Shown here one piece after another: positions 1 to 10,800 of a DNA stretch of 64,000 nt. The stretch comes from Dipteris shenzhenensis (Eukaryota > Polypodiophyta > Polypodiopsida > Gleicheniales), in the NCBI GenBank assembly GCA_047967505.1, contig CM106539.1, one strand, 5' to 3'. The notes below the pieces were generated by a model, which worked only from the letters and a program-made list of their open reading frames with translations, ran no database searches and was not told the DNA's origin. The position numbers and the translations under genes were made by a program. Each line of letters begins with the position of its first letter. Position 1 is the first letter of the stretch.

Positions 1-1165
1 TTTCTTGCATGTGCTTCTCCCATGACCTCTTGTTTTCCAACACTTTGTAGCTTGGCAAAAAGTAGTTTGTTTGGTGTTTTGGAAAGGTATGAGTTAAGGA
101 AAGAGGAAAAGTGAGTGAGAAGAGAGATAGGTAGTCATTTTGAGTTGTTTATAGGTGCTTTATGAAGTTTGTAGTTGCACAAATCTAGGAAAGGGTCAAG
201 GAGATCATTGCTAAACCTTGTATGCTACCAAACCTTAGAGAAAAGCTAAAAAGTTATGTTTGGGGAGAGTTTCATGGTCTTGGAAATGACAAACCTTCCT
301 CATTTTGAGAAAAACACTCCATTTTGCTTCAAATTTGCTTGTTTTTTATTGTTCCATGTTGCTTTATGTTTATAAGTAGGTAAAAAAGGTAGGGAAGTGT
401 CCCCCTTGGACCCTGAACTTGGTTACCCCCCTCGGACCCTAAAACCAACACAAAAGCCATCGAAACTTTGAAATCTGTAAAACTTCCATCGACAACATAG
501 TCTCAGGAAGATAGGATGGGTCAACCTTAACCCAATGCATGTTGAATTATAACCTAGTGCACGTTGGGTTAGCTTTTACCATTTGACATAGTCTGATACT
601 TTGACATCTGACAGAATCTTACAATTGGCACATTAATTACACAAAATCTAATCCAAAATAGGAGTAGCCCCTAACCTAGCACACACTGTGTTAGCAACCT
701 AGTGCATGCTAAATTAGCTCTGACACACTAAAATTGCAAAGTTAGCCATAAATAACAAAAGTCATTGTTGAATTAATAACCCAATACACATTGAGCTAGC
801 AATCCAGCACATGCCGAATTAATAACTTAGTTCATGTTGAGTTAGCAACCCAATGCACACTGAATTAGCTCCTAAATTGAAGGTTCACTAGTTGCAGATT
901 TAGACAAAATGATAAAATTTGCATATAGATAGGATTGAAATAAAGACACAAGGGACTATTGCCCCTTGACCCCGCGTCAAAGTGGAATCAACTTGGAGTT
1001 AGGTCCGCAACTGTACCAACAACCAACACATGCACTTGAGATCAGGAAGAGTCCTAGGAGCTAACCTTAAACCAAGGATAGTTCCTGGAATACCCTCTTG
1101 TCGACCTACACACCTAGCTTTGCATCCTTAAGTTTTCCAAGCACTCAAAAGTCACTTCTTATGTC
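1..1165. other. AT-rich spacer, no gene recognised
   Basis: I see no convincing coding region on either strand. The stretch contains a family of degenerate 22-bp repeats (529-868, listed separately) and otherwise looks like decayed repeat DNA. The decayed plus-strand ORF starting at 1166 lies immediately downstream, so part of this stretch may be the 5' portion of the same old element. Confidence 0.5.
529..868. repeat. Degenerate 22-bp interspersed/tandem repeat, eight units
   Basis: Eight related 22-23-mers follow the pattern AACCYARYRCAYRYTGRRTTAG. They lie at about 529-550, 551-572, 673-694, 696-717, 778-799, 801-823, 824-845 and 847-868. They come as adjacent pairs or runs, usually separated by one C. 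Gaps of 60-100 bases between groups hold unrelated sequence, so this may be an old minisatellite broken by later insertions. No function is apparent. Confidence 0.65.
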
Positions 1166-1471
1166 ATGCATGAACCACCACAAGGTGACCTGTCTAGCTC
1201 AGAAGAGTCCATGAGCCTAGATGGAGACGTGGGAGAACCCTCCAATGTTAGATCTTTAATGGCTCCAAATGATACCCAATCTACTAACCCTTCTACAAAA
1301 GCTAGATTAAGGGACACCTTTTCCAACATGATGGGTAGACTTGGACTAATTGAACCCATGAACATGTTAAACCAATTTGCTAGGCAGAATAGGATGCAAG
1401 TAGAACCTCAAATGTTAGCCCAACCATTTCTAGTAGAAGAAATATTTAGGGAACCAGGTTCCACTTCTAGT

Positions 1472-1747
1472 TGTAGAAGAGTGTGGGATAAAAGAGATGC
1501 ATCATGGCACAAAGAGTGAGAGCACAAGTGAGGCCAAATCCATTGTATTAGAATGAAGGAATGACCTCCATTTTATAGAAAGAGAGGATGGTGTAGGCAC
1601 CTCCCCTATATCAGTGGCAATCAGCCCCTACATCAGTGGGACTGGCCTAAAATCAAAGGAACCTCCCATGTGGGGGCCTTTGGCTTACATCATCACTTAG
1701 GTCACACACTAGACACATCATAGCACTAGATGTGCCTTTACAATACA

Positions 1748-1786
<39 letters not shown>

Positions 1787-1850
1787 ATGTGACTCCCCTA
1801 GATACACACATGCACCATAGAGCAAGCCCTTGACCATAGTTATCCCAACA
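1472..1850 (-). repeat. LTR of gag-only copia element (3' LTR in element orientation)
   Basis: This 379-bp LTR begins TGTAGAAGAG and ends CCCAACA on the plus strand. It matches 3957-4326 closely over its whole length and contains an (AC)17 run at 1751-1784. The copy lies next to the polypurine tract at 1851-1860, which makes it the 3' LTR of a minus-strand element. Confidence 0.9.
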
Positions 1851-1860
1851 TACCTCCCTC
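1851..1860 (-). other. Polypurine tract of gag-only copia element
   Basis: On the minus strand this reads GAGGGAGGTA, directly abutting the 3' LTR. That is the expected place and composition for the plus-strand priming site of an LTR retrotransposon. Confidence 0.75.
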
Positions 1861-2173
1861 AAGGGTTTGCCTCTTGCAATGTCAAGGATACATCTAGTCT
1901 AATAGTTTCTCATGCCATCTCATGGTGGTCACACATGGCCATCTCATGGTAGTCAAGGATAAATCTATGTCTAGGATCTCATGCTAGCAAAGGTACCCAA
2001 GGGTCAAGGTTTACAAAACTGGGATAGACCAAACACATATCACATGGCCTACATCATATGGTGACTAGAGGTGATTTACAAAACATATGACATTCTTTTT
2101 GGAGTACTACTCCAGGCAAAGAACCTCAAAATTTGACCAAGTGATGATAAACAAAAATTCAAAGACAAGTTGC

Positions 2174-3263
2174 TCAAAAGGCAAAGTCCTTGTCTTCTAC
2201 TACAAAGTTGGATGCTTTTGTTGCTAATGGAGTTCTCTCTTTAACCAGATTTGACATAGTCCTCTTCTTCTCATTGCAAAACTTTTCAGAGTGATTATTC
2301 TTTCCACAATATGAGCAAGGGTTGATTCTATAACAATCCTTCTCAAGGTGATTGTTTTTCCCATAGTGTTTACAAGCCTTGTACTTGCTCTTTGAAAACC
2401 TCACTGCAAGTGCCTTTGTATGCATTTTGCCCATTCTTGAAGTGTTCTTTCTTTCCTCTTCTTGTAAGGCACTAATGATGCCTTCTAATGAGGGTTGAGG
2501 AAGATTCTTCAAAGTAGTAACCACATAGTCAAAATCTTGAGGCATGCTCTTTAAAAGCACTTCCATAGCATCATCCTCAGTGACATGGGAATTAATTGAA
2601 GCTAGTTGTGTCATAATACTTCTCATAGTGTTGACATGGGCAACAACATTATCTCCCTCCATTTTAAGTTCAAAGAACTTAAATTTTCACATTTAATTTG
2701 GAAGTATGAGAGCTAGCACCAAACAATATGTCTAACTTGTGCCATGCTTTAAGAGGGGATTCTAAATCTGAAATGTGGTGTACATAGTCATCACCCAAAC
2801 CTAATGCAATGATGGCATAGGCTTTCTCAATTCTCTTTGCATCTATAGGTGTAGAAGTAGAGTTAGTGGTTTTTCCTTTACCTTTTGTTGTAGTTGATTC
2901 ACCTTCCTGAGAGGTTTGAGTTTCTTCCTTGACTAAGTCCCATACATTTTCCTTCGTAAGCATAAACTTTATCTTCATCTGCCAAGTATGGAATCCTTGG
3001 CCATTGATGAGAGGGTCTTACCTTTGTTAGGCAGTGTCTACTCTCTTACAAAATGACTAATTTTGTGGAACAAAGAAAACTCCCTCACCATACAAATGTA
3101 GATTGCTAGAGATAAATTCAGAGAATCCTAATTGTTTAGCATACTCATACCCTATTGGCTTCTCCCAAAGTTTCTTGGCTGGGGTCTTCTTCACTTTGAA
3201 TTTTGTCCTTCTTGTAGTCTTCTTCAAGTGATTAGCATTTGAAGATCCCTTAGAGCTTGGCAT
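2174..3263 (-). pseudogene. gag: Copia Gag (UBN2-like with two zinc knuckles), broken
   Basis: Three minus-strand pieces (3263-3057, 2978-2679 and 2662-2174) together make a copia-type Gag. The middle piece has the family's N-terminal pattern (WQMKIKFMLTKENVWDLV). The last has the capsid-like UBN2 region (TMRSIMTQLASIN, then MPQDFDYVVTTLKNLP) and two C-terminal zinc knuckles. The second knuckle is a canonical CX2CX4HX4C (CSYCGKNNHSEKFC); in the first (CKHYGKNNHLEKDC) the second cysteine has become tyrosine. The first two pieces share a frame separated by a stop, and the third is offset by one base near 2665-2678. Gag would package element RNA in cytoplasmic virus-like particles. In its current state it is inactive. 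Confidence 0.85.
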
Positions 3264-3942
3264 TTTGACAAAAGATTAGTCCTAACTGAATTTCAAACTG
3301 AAAGTGCATTCTCTGAAGTATACTTTGGCATTATTTTAATCCTCAAGCATCACACTAGCATTTACTCTAGCATCAAATGCCCAAAACTGTAAAAAATGCA
3401 TTACAGTAGACTAGCTCAACTTGGAGGGCAAATTCACACAACTGAAGAAGAGTTTGAGAGGGCTTTCTATGTAAAACTAAAGCTTGAATACCCAAGTAAG
3501 TTCACCACAGAGCATTGTTGAAATAGTGTGCCTTTTTGTCTGGGAGAGTTGCGCATTATTTGACTATCTTTTCTGTGATTTCTCCTTGCTCTAGCAAGAA
3601 TTGGCCTTCAAAATTCATCAGCAGTAGGCTCTAGGCATGGACCAACTTGTGCTAGAAGGGCTCAGGCAATGGTTGAGCAGAAAGGCAAAATTGTGTGTTT
3701 TGACATTTCAACTTGCTTGGATCAGCATGGGTGGAATACACCATCTCTGGGAGAATGCTCTAAGCCAGAAGAGTGCCCCATAGTGTAGAAACTCCAGTTG
3801 GAAGGGCCTGGAAAAAGTCACAAGGAATGGGGAGAATAGAGCTAAGCAAATTCTAAGAAGGAAGGAGGAAGAAAGCTCAAAAAGAGGTTTTAGAGAAGAT
3901 AAAGAGGTGGCACTACCAAAATGAGTTCTACAAAGCCTACTA

Positions 3943-3954
3943 GCTCTGATGCCA
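3943..3954 (-). other. Primer-binding site (initiator tRNA-Met type)
   Basis: The minus strand reads TGGCATCAGAGC, two bases inside the 5' LTR. It differs by one base from the TGGTATCAGAGC used by most plant copia elements to bind initiator tRNA-Met. Its position fixes the element as minus-oriented with its 5' LTR at 3957-4326. Confidence 0.85.
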
Positions 3955-3956
3955 AA

Positions 3957-4225
3957 TGTAGAAGAGTGTGGCATAAAAGAGATGCATCATGGCACAAAGA
4001 GTGAGAGCACAAGTGAGGCAAAATTCATTGTATTAGAATGAAGGAATGACCTCCATTTTATAGAAAGAGAGGATGGTGTAGGCACCTCCCCTATATCAGT
4101 GGCAATCAGCCCCTACATCAATGGGGCTGGCCTAAATCAAAGGAACCTCCCATGTGGGGACCTTTGGCTTACATCATCACTTAGGTCACACACTAGACAC
4201 ATCATAGCACTAGATGTGCCTCTAC

Positions 4226-4266
<41 letters not shown>

Positions 4267-4326
4267 GACTCCCCTAGATGCACACATGCACCATAGAGCA
4301 AGCCCTTGACCATAGTTATCCCAACA
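3957..4326 (-). repeat. LTR of gag-only copia element (5' LTR in element orientation)
   Basis: A 370-bp partner of 1472-1850, near identical by eye apart from scattered substitutions and a changed dinucleotide run, (AC)18 at 4227-4262. It is followed by the duplicated target CTAGT (4327-4331). The high similarity between the two LTRs implies a fairly recent insertion compared with the decayed DNA around it. Confidence 0.9.
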
Positions 4327-5100
4327 CTAGTTGTACTCCCTTAGTTGATAACCATTTTAACCAACCACCTAAGGGAAGGGAAGATACTTACCAATAGGAA
4401 ACCCATGACCCCCACGGACAGAGAGAATACCCAAACCTTGCCATTGAGAAACAACAACTTGCCAAGGCACACCACAATTGCCAAGAAAGATTTGAGCAAT
4501 GTCTCAAGGCAAGCAAGGGACTAGACACCATCCATCCTAACTACCAAACTACCAATAGATAACCAAAAGCCTCCCATGTACTCAAAAGAGTGGACAAGGA
4601 AGGATCACAAGGTTCATCAGCAGGTTGAAGGAATATGATGTTTGAGGAGGACCCTACATGGAACCCCAAGCAAAGGAAGAGAACAACATGTCCTTTTGTG
4701 GGTTTGAAGAGCCATAGTCAATGGGATATGAACCAATCACACAACCCAAGACATGGATGCATGAGCTACATTCCTATCCCACTGAGATCAAAATGCCCAT
4801 TGCAAGTCTATTATGGGGAAACAAAATTCTTTGGAGAGACCTCTCCACTGAATGAATGGGCAAATGGTTACCCAAGAACGTGTGAGCCCCAAAGTGGTAG
4901 AACCCCCTGTTGAGGATCAAAACCTTGTTAAGGTACCAAGTTAACAAGTTGGTCCAGTACTTTGAGAGTAATGACACTAACATAGTGTTGTCCCTATGCC
5001 AACATGGACTTAGGTAGTATAGAATGTGTGTGTAGAGTAGCGGCAAAGCTCCGCTTGTACTTGCATAAGGCTAGCAATAATCTCTCTTAGGAATCCTCAA

Positions 5101-5290
5101 CATGCAAGTTCTACTTGCGATTCCTACATGTGAGTTCTACTTGTTGCAACTCCTACATGCAAGTCCTACATGTGATTCCTACATGCATGTTCTATGTGTG
5201 AGTTCTATGTGTGAGTTCTACATGGAACTCCTACATGCAACATGCAACTTGAAACTCCTACATGCAACTTCTATATGCAAGTTCTACATG
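5101..5290 (+). repeat. 13-bp minisatellite in LTR U3 (copy A)
   Basis: Variants of the 13-mer TACATGCAACTCC / TACATGCAAGTTC recur about a dozen times upstream of the TATA box. The same array is longer in copy B (54677-54962). In U3 it could act as a promoter or enhancer module, but that is inference. Confidence 0.8.
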
Positions 5291-5345
5291 TAGAGAGAGA
5301 ATGTCTGATAATTCCTACATGCATAGAGAGAAGCTCTCCAACTTC

Positions 5346-5353
5346 TATAAATA
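5346..5353 (+). promoter_or_regulatory. Putative LTR TATA box (copy A)
   Basis: TATAAATA followed by CCCCATAATGG lies between the U3 minisatellite and the LTR 3' half. It is conserved at 55017-55024 in copy B. This is the likely core promoter for the element's RNA. Confidence 0.6.
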
Positions 5354-5439
5354 CCCCATAATGGAATGAAGCCTAGACTCTTTGGGGCATTGTGTTGAGT
5401 TCTACTTTGGTATTCCAAGCAATTGTCTCAAGTGTCCAT

Positions 5440-5926
5440 CCTGGGGCACCAACTCCCTTTAGTAAGAAAACCTATCAAATTCTTGAGTATGAGATGAATA
5501 TAACAATATGCCATGAGTAGAAATTATTCATATTAACATGGTTGTGTTCTACACTAAAAGAGCTTCAAATATACCTTTACATCTTGAAATTTAGGTAACA
5601 CATGAAAAAGTTACATTAATTTGAAAGGAGATGGGTTTTCATATTTTAGTGTATTTTTTGTTTTACCCCCCCTCCTCCAAAAGAGCCCCCCCCCCTTGGG
5701 CCTCACATATTATTAAAAATATGTACAAATCTTAAAATCTTGCATATTTTTCAAGCTATATATCTTTTTTAGTGTGGAAGGGGGGACATGAGATTTTTAT
5801 ATTTTTCCCTTGCATATTTGAAATTTCTAAAGGAAATCCATGAATATTATATATGGACCTTGTCCCCCCATATCCTAGATTTTGGACGAGGGTAGTAACA
5901 TATTAATTTTGAGTTGGCACCCCAGG
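5440..5926. mobile_element. 487-bp MITE-like DNA transposon inside LTR A
   Basis: The segment is absent from the otherwise parallel LTR copy B, where GTGTCCAT joins directly to GCTTCC. It begins CCTGGGGCACCAACTC and ends with the inverted partner GAGTTGGCACCCCAGG (14 of 16 bases complementary). It is flanked by imperfect 8-bp direct repeats, GTGTCCAT (5432-5439) and GTATTCAT (5927-5934). An 8-bp duplication with short terminal inverted repeats suggests a non-autonomous hAT-like element. The TIR sequence is not one I can name. No ORF is present. Confidence 0.75.
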
Positions 5927-6231
5927 GTATTCATGCTTCCTTGCACTGCACGTCCAAAAGCATGTCCTAACCTTGAACCTCCTCCTCCCCTCTCCTTCAA
6001 CCTTGTAGCCCATCCTCTCCCTCTCCTCCTCCTCATCGTCCTCCTCCTTCTCCCTTCTCCTCCTCCTCCTCCCTCCTTCTCTCTCCTCTCTCTTCTTTCC
6101 CCCATGCTCTTACACCTTCTTCCTCTCCCACTCCTATGCTGCCCCTAAACCCTTAGTTTCTCAACCATTAACCTCCATGATCTACGAGGGAGACGAGTTC
6201 TCGGCCATGTACTCTAACTTGAACCTTAGAT

Positions 6232-6345
6232 CCTCCTTCTAACCCTTGAACCTCTTCTAAACTCTGGAACCTCTTTCTAAACCTTGGAACCTCCTTCTAA
6301 ACCCTGAACCTCCCTCTAACCCTTAAACTCCTCCTAAACCCTTCA
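6232..6345 (+). repeat. Degenerate ~20-bp repeats in the LTR 3' half (copy A)
   Basis: About six variants of a CTTCTAAACCCTGGAACCTC-like unit lie in a row. A matching block is at about 55437-55560 in LTR B, so the array is a fixed part of this LTR family. The TAAACCC motif recalls plant telomere units but the spacing is wrong for telomeric DNA. Confidence 0.6.
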
Positions 6346-6594
6346 ACCCCCAATGAAGGCAAAAGCTTCTGTTTCCCAACCATGATGATGCATGTCCCTT
6401 TTACCCATGCATGCACTATGTTTGCTTGCCACACTTAAGCCTATGTCTCTCACTGGAATATGACTTGAGGTCCTAGGCTACACGTATACTACAAACGACA
6501 ACCCCGATATATCTGTAGGTGACAAAAAGCCTCAGAACCCTACAAACTGAGGATACCAAGCTCTTCCTATGAAAATCGTGGGAAAGAGCCAAGA

Positions 6595-6617
6595 TTTGGC
6601 ATCGCTGCTAGGGAGAC
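6595..6617 (+). other. Ty3-type primer-binding site (copy A)
   Basis: TTTGGCATCGCTGCTAGGG follows the LTR end. It is a mutated form of the TTTGGCGCCGTTGCCGGGG-type site seen in plant Tat/Athila-group Ty3 elements. The equivalent site at 55809-55831 is closer to that consensus. Confidence 0.65.
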
Positions 6618-7190
6618 TAGCATCTGAAGTAACGAGTAAACATATGCAGGTATGTGTAAAAACAAACTACTACAAAGTTTCATGAACATAACACTCAAGG
6701 GCAAGGAGAGTAAAATTGTTTCCAACTCTAGCCAAACATATCAACCCGAAGCATCAACCTTTGGTTACTACCTTAAGAAAATTTATTTATTTCTTAAAAA
6801 TAAGCCACTTCATAAACAATTAGGCTAGGTAGTGGACGCGAATGCGTAGAGCTTGCAATTTTGATCATTTTAGCTTTTTATAGAAGAGCAATTCGAGCTA
6901 ACCATAAAAAGTTAGCTTGGGAAGAGTTTAGGGTGTAACCCTAAACCTACACCCATTTCCTATAAAAACCCACTCCACCCCCTCATTCTTCTTCTTCACA
7001 TCTTTCCTCCATCCTCCTCCCCATTGTGAGACAAGACACTCCTCCCTCTCCATCAACCGCCACCCTACTCCCATCCTCACATGGTGAGTTACTTTGAGCC
7101 CATCTCATAGCGTGATAAACTAGCTATCCACCCACCATCCATTTGTCCTCAACAATCTCATTGCATCAAGAAAGACTTGGAGAGCATTCA
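6618..7190 (+). other. Untranslated leader of Ty3 element (copy A)
   Basis: This region matches 55832-56415 through several shared blocks: the stretch around AACATAACACTCAAGGGCAA, the CCATTTCCTAT block, and the ATGGTGAGTTACTTTGAGCC block. The match stops after GGAGAGC(A/G)TTCA. It has no conserved ORF, as expected for the long leader of Tat-like elements. A second TATA-like CCTATAAAAACCC lies near 6959. Confidence 0.6.
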
Positions 7191-7346
7191 AGTTCAGAAA
7201 AAATGCTGCAACTAAATAGGATGCACAAAAAGGGCCCATTGCCTCAACCATGAGAACCCCTCTAGAGTTCGCAGCCATCTACATCCTCTCAACCACGGTG
7301 ACCATAGGCATTTGTGGTCTAGAGCGATAGCTCTGAGGAGGATTCA

Positions 7347-7823
7347 GTGCATGACCAAGAAGAACAAATGCCACCACAATCACCATCGATCTACACAACC
7401 ATTGACGGGGCCCAGTCATTGGAACTTGTGTGGCCATCTACATTGACTTATGCTCTTTCCAAGGCAGCAACATCTTACTCAGAGAAAAGGGGTCTGGGTA
7501 GTTTGTATGAGAGCCTAAAATCATTGGAGGATAGCCCTAAAATGACCACATATGTCAGGTACTTTCTCCATTCTTACCATGCCAGCAATGCACAGGTTGG
7601 CAAGTACGGTACCATCATTGTACATCAGAGCCCACTCAACATTATTCTCAACTGTATAGTCATTCAAAGGGCCTTCTCACTCCTAGCACAAGGTGCCAAA
7701 CACCTACATGGCCTACCGATGCTAGATTTCTCAAAGTGCATCCTCTCCTCACCAAGGGCACACTATTCCATAGGGACGGCATACTACTTCGCACCATCCT
7801 TAACCCTCACCTCAAGGAAGTAG
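7347..7823 (+). CDS. Unrecognised 158-residue ORF downstream of Ty3 leader A
   Basis: This is the longest plus-strand ORF after leader A. It has no motif I recognise: no zinc knuckle, protease or polymerase signature. Composition is ordinary (S, L, Y and A rich), with a hydrophobic stretch near residues 100-120 (INIILNCIVI-like). Its place, 150 bases beyond the conserved leader, suggests it may be a relic of the first ORF of this Ty3 copy, but the equivalent position in copy B is occupied by other sequence. It could equally be a chance ORF. Confidence 0.3.
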   Translation: MHDQEEQMPPQSPSIYTTIDGAQSLELVWPSTLTYALSKAATSYSEKRGLGSLYESLKSLEDSPKMTTYVRYFLHSYHASNAQVGKYGTIIVHQSPLNIILNCIVIQRAFSLLAQGAKHLHGLPMLDFSKCILSSPRAHYSIGTAYYFAPSLTLTSRK

Positions 7824-10800
7824 CACAATTGGTTAAGTGCGACAAGAATTGATCCCTTCCACTCTGCACATTTGTTTTGCTGAGTAGGAAACTAAAGCAA
7901 GACTAGATCCAGCACTTAGTCATCTTCTTCACAAAAAAACTAGATGGTTCATTAGGCCAAAAATGTAAAATTTCACACTTATTGGCTATAATCATCAAAA
8001 AAGAGCTATAGGAATGAGAAATGACTCTGCCCCAGTCACCAAAACCAATTGAAGAGTTGGACATTCCCTTCTCACCAGTATCGGAGCTGTCACCAACTTC
8101 TCCTACTATCACATTGGCAAATGCAGATACCTGAGAAGAAATGCCTATTCTGGAGGTTGGAGTTGAGGAATTTCCCACGAGATGCTACAGCTCGATGCGC
8201 AACTGCAACCAATATATCTCCAACAACAATAGCAACCAGAGCTTGAGGGCACCAGAGCTCGAGGCAAGATCAGAGCACCGGAGCCTGAGGCTACATCAGC
8301 ACCAGCACCACGCCATGCCAGTCCATGAGCCACAAGGGGAACTAGTGCCACATCAATAGTATGACTATTGTACCCAAGTGACTGAAATACCAATGGAACA
8401 ACCCCCCACAAGTACTATAGAATCATCAAGGTGGCTACATGGGCACCACTTGTATCAGTAGTATTGCCAGCCCTCATCATCGTCTGCCATTCTCCAACAT
8501 CAAGCTAGCGAATGATCCAAATGTCTGAACTATTCACTAGCTTGGCCAAGGAAGAATATGCAAGAGAATTGGATAGATAGATTGCAATAGAAATTGAAGA
8601 CTAATTCTAGGCAATCACCATAGAGGTCAAGGCACTACGGGTGCAAATAGATGAGAAGAAGGTAGAGACCTATCTCTGAAAAAGAGATAGTAACAAAAAA
8701 ACCTACCAAGAGAAGAATAGAATCCACTTGGGAGCTACACAAGAACCTTCCTTAGTAAAACATTTGGCATCACCATTCATGGTAGCTACCCTGTCATACC
8801 AACCATGCTAGACATAATGGAAGTCACACAAGAACCTTCCAATGCAAATGATAAATTATTTCCACTTGGGCTCAAATAAAAAAAAAGACCTCTGAGACAT
8901 TTTTGTCCTACTCACATGTGTTACAAAGAACAAATATCACTTTATTATGAAGATACAATGAAGTACGAACATGTAGAAGGATGTAATTGACAATGGCACA
9001 AGAAGTTGGTATTAGTAATGAACTACTACAAGCTCAAAGATATTATGATGGCAACACTCAAATGTAGATTCCTAAGCCTCATCACAATACAACAAACCAC
9101 CTTCTCTTGTTCCCTCAATGGCAACTTCACCCCTCTATAGCCACCACAACAATCAAAGTGGATACCCCAGTAGTTTTAGCCTACAAGACTACCAACAAAG
9201 AATACACTGGTAGTAGCTACACAAGAATCTTCTCCTAAAAGGGGAGTATTTACACAAGAATCTATTGCAAGGTTTACAAAGGGCAAGGCACAAAGAGATC
9301 AAGGCCTTGATGTGTGCTTCCATGAGGAAATACCAAACCACTAATTCAATATAGCATTCAATCCAATTCCATAACAATAGACTCACAAGAACCTACTTCT
9401 AACAATGTAGTATATCCACAAGAATATGCTACAACAAAGGTTATGCAAACCAAGGTCTAGGGACAATCAAAGACATATCAACCCTTGATGTCCCAAGGCA
9501 CTCCTCCACATATGGAACAACAAGTGGTCCTATACCAACAGCTCCAAAGCATGAGTTTGATTGTAGGGTGAATCTGATGACATCAAAATGGGATTACATA
9601 AGATTCTTGTGATCCTCAAATATTTTTCCCACCTTCATTCACTAACCCCATCATTCCTTAGATAACTCCAAATCTCCCTCTTCTTTTTATTTTTTCTTAT
9701 TATTTTTCCTTTTGTTGCTTAATGCTAGTATCCCCTTTTGAGCGTCCCAATGTAAAATCAGTTTTAACTTAGAGGAATTTCCTAGAATCCAAGATGCTAT
9801 AAACCTCTTTAGCCACAGTCCTCATGTTATGAGTTTGTATGGTGTATTATCAAACTCCTTTAGCTTCAATGCCTCAGACAAATAGAGCTCTAGATCATGC
9901 CATAACCTTATTGGGCTCAAAGAAATGTCCAAGAAAATCCCTCAATGAAAAATAGTCCATAAAATGGACTCAACAAGAAGCTCTATTTAGAGAAGCAAGA
10001 AAAAATGTCATGCACAACTCCAAGATGTACAAAACTGGCATGTTAAAGACATAGTCTAATGAGAATCCAATATACATCCCACTCAAGTCAAATATGGGAC
10101 TTAAGGAGGAGCATGATAATATAATGGTACTTACTTTAATAACACTAACACCACTAGGGATCTTACATCGACCCATCGTCCTACTAACTTACACCCTAGA
10201 TTTTCCTTTTTCTTCTTCTTTCTTTGAAAGGTCACAAGTACTCAACTCCAATCCATCCACTCTTCTTCTTTCTTTGAAAGGTCACAAGTACTCAATCAGC
10301 TCCAATCCATCCACCCAACGTCCATCCCCATTGCAATAGCTCATGCCATGCAGTTCCAATTACACTGAATCTGGTGCTAAAACCAACACATCACCATATG
10401 AAATATCCCTTCTATCAGCAACGATTCCATAACAAAGGATCCATTGAAGCCCTATGAAGCGCAATGCAGCCAAAAGGAAGGTTCAGCCAAGGGCATAAAA
10501 AGAATGACCTTCAGTGACAACCCTCCAACAACCATGACCTTATCCTGATCCATGGGACTAGATCGTGAATAGGAAGGGGGGCATGTTAACTACATTGGTC
10601 GGCAATGTGATTTGATGGATGATGGCAAGTCCATAGAGCTAGTATTGTGCCTTCGAGCCAAATGGGCCCAAGATGATCAAGTAAAGAATGAGGAAAGAGA
10701 ATGGTATAAAGAGAATAGGGTTGGCCATCCCTTCAAAAGGTAGTGCATATAAAAGGCCAATAGTTGACTTTAGTCTTTAGTTGTTTATTGCAAGTTTTAA

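Larger units (their letters stand above)
1472..4326 (-). mobile_element. Complete gag-only (TR-GAG-like) Ty1/copia element
   Basis: The 2.85-kb element is bounded by two LTRs (1472-1850 and 3957-4326) that start TGTAGAAGAG and end ATCCCAACA. It is flanked by a perfect 5-bp target duplication CTAGT (1467-1471 and 4327-4331). Read on the minus strand, a copia-type primer-binding site follows the 5' LTR and a polypurine tract precedes the 3' LTR. The interior encodes only Gag-like protein; I see no protease, integrase, reverse transcriptase or RNase H motif. This matches the terminal-repeat-with-gag class of non-autonomous plant elements, which would need enzymes from an autonomous partner. The alternative is a simple internal deletion of a full copia element. 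The ends are structurally unambiguous. Confidence 0.9.
1166..4913 (+). pseudogene. Decayed ORF split by a retrotransposon insertion
   Basis: An open frame starts at 1166 and runs to the inserted element at 1472. Beyond the element and its duplicated 5-bp target, the same reading frame resumes at 4332. It continues, with in-frame stops near 4404, 4558 and 4627, to 4913. The frame match holds because the last pre-insertion codon ends at 1471, and 4635 (start of the final open piece) lies 303 bases after 4332. The products are hydrophilic and rich in N, Q, P and K, with no motif I recognise. The ORF ends at the start of Ty3 LTR copy A, so it may belong to an old retroelement interior or may simply be the DNA that LTR A inserted into. 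Confidence 0.5.
4909..6594 (+). repeat. Ty3 LTR, copy A (5' LTR, with nested insertion)
   Basis: It starts TGTTGAGGATCAAAACC and ends just before a Ty3-type primer-binding site, the terminal CA having mutated to GA. Copy B at 54578-55808 shares the start, a 13-bp U3 minisatellite, a TATA box, a pyrimidine-rich tract, a repeat block near the 3' part and the ending. Without the 487-bp insertion at 5440-5926 its length is about 1.2 kb, the same as copy B. Because a PBS and leader follow, this is a 5' LTR and not a 3' or solo LTR. Confidence 0.75.

Noticed and set aside
6930-6950. Telomere-like AACCCTAAACC in leader A, and the same in leader B and near 60404
   Set aside because: Only one or two units in each place, and conserved as part of the Ty3 leader. 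Not a telomeric array.
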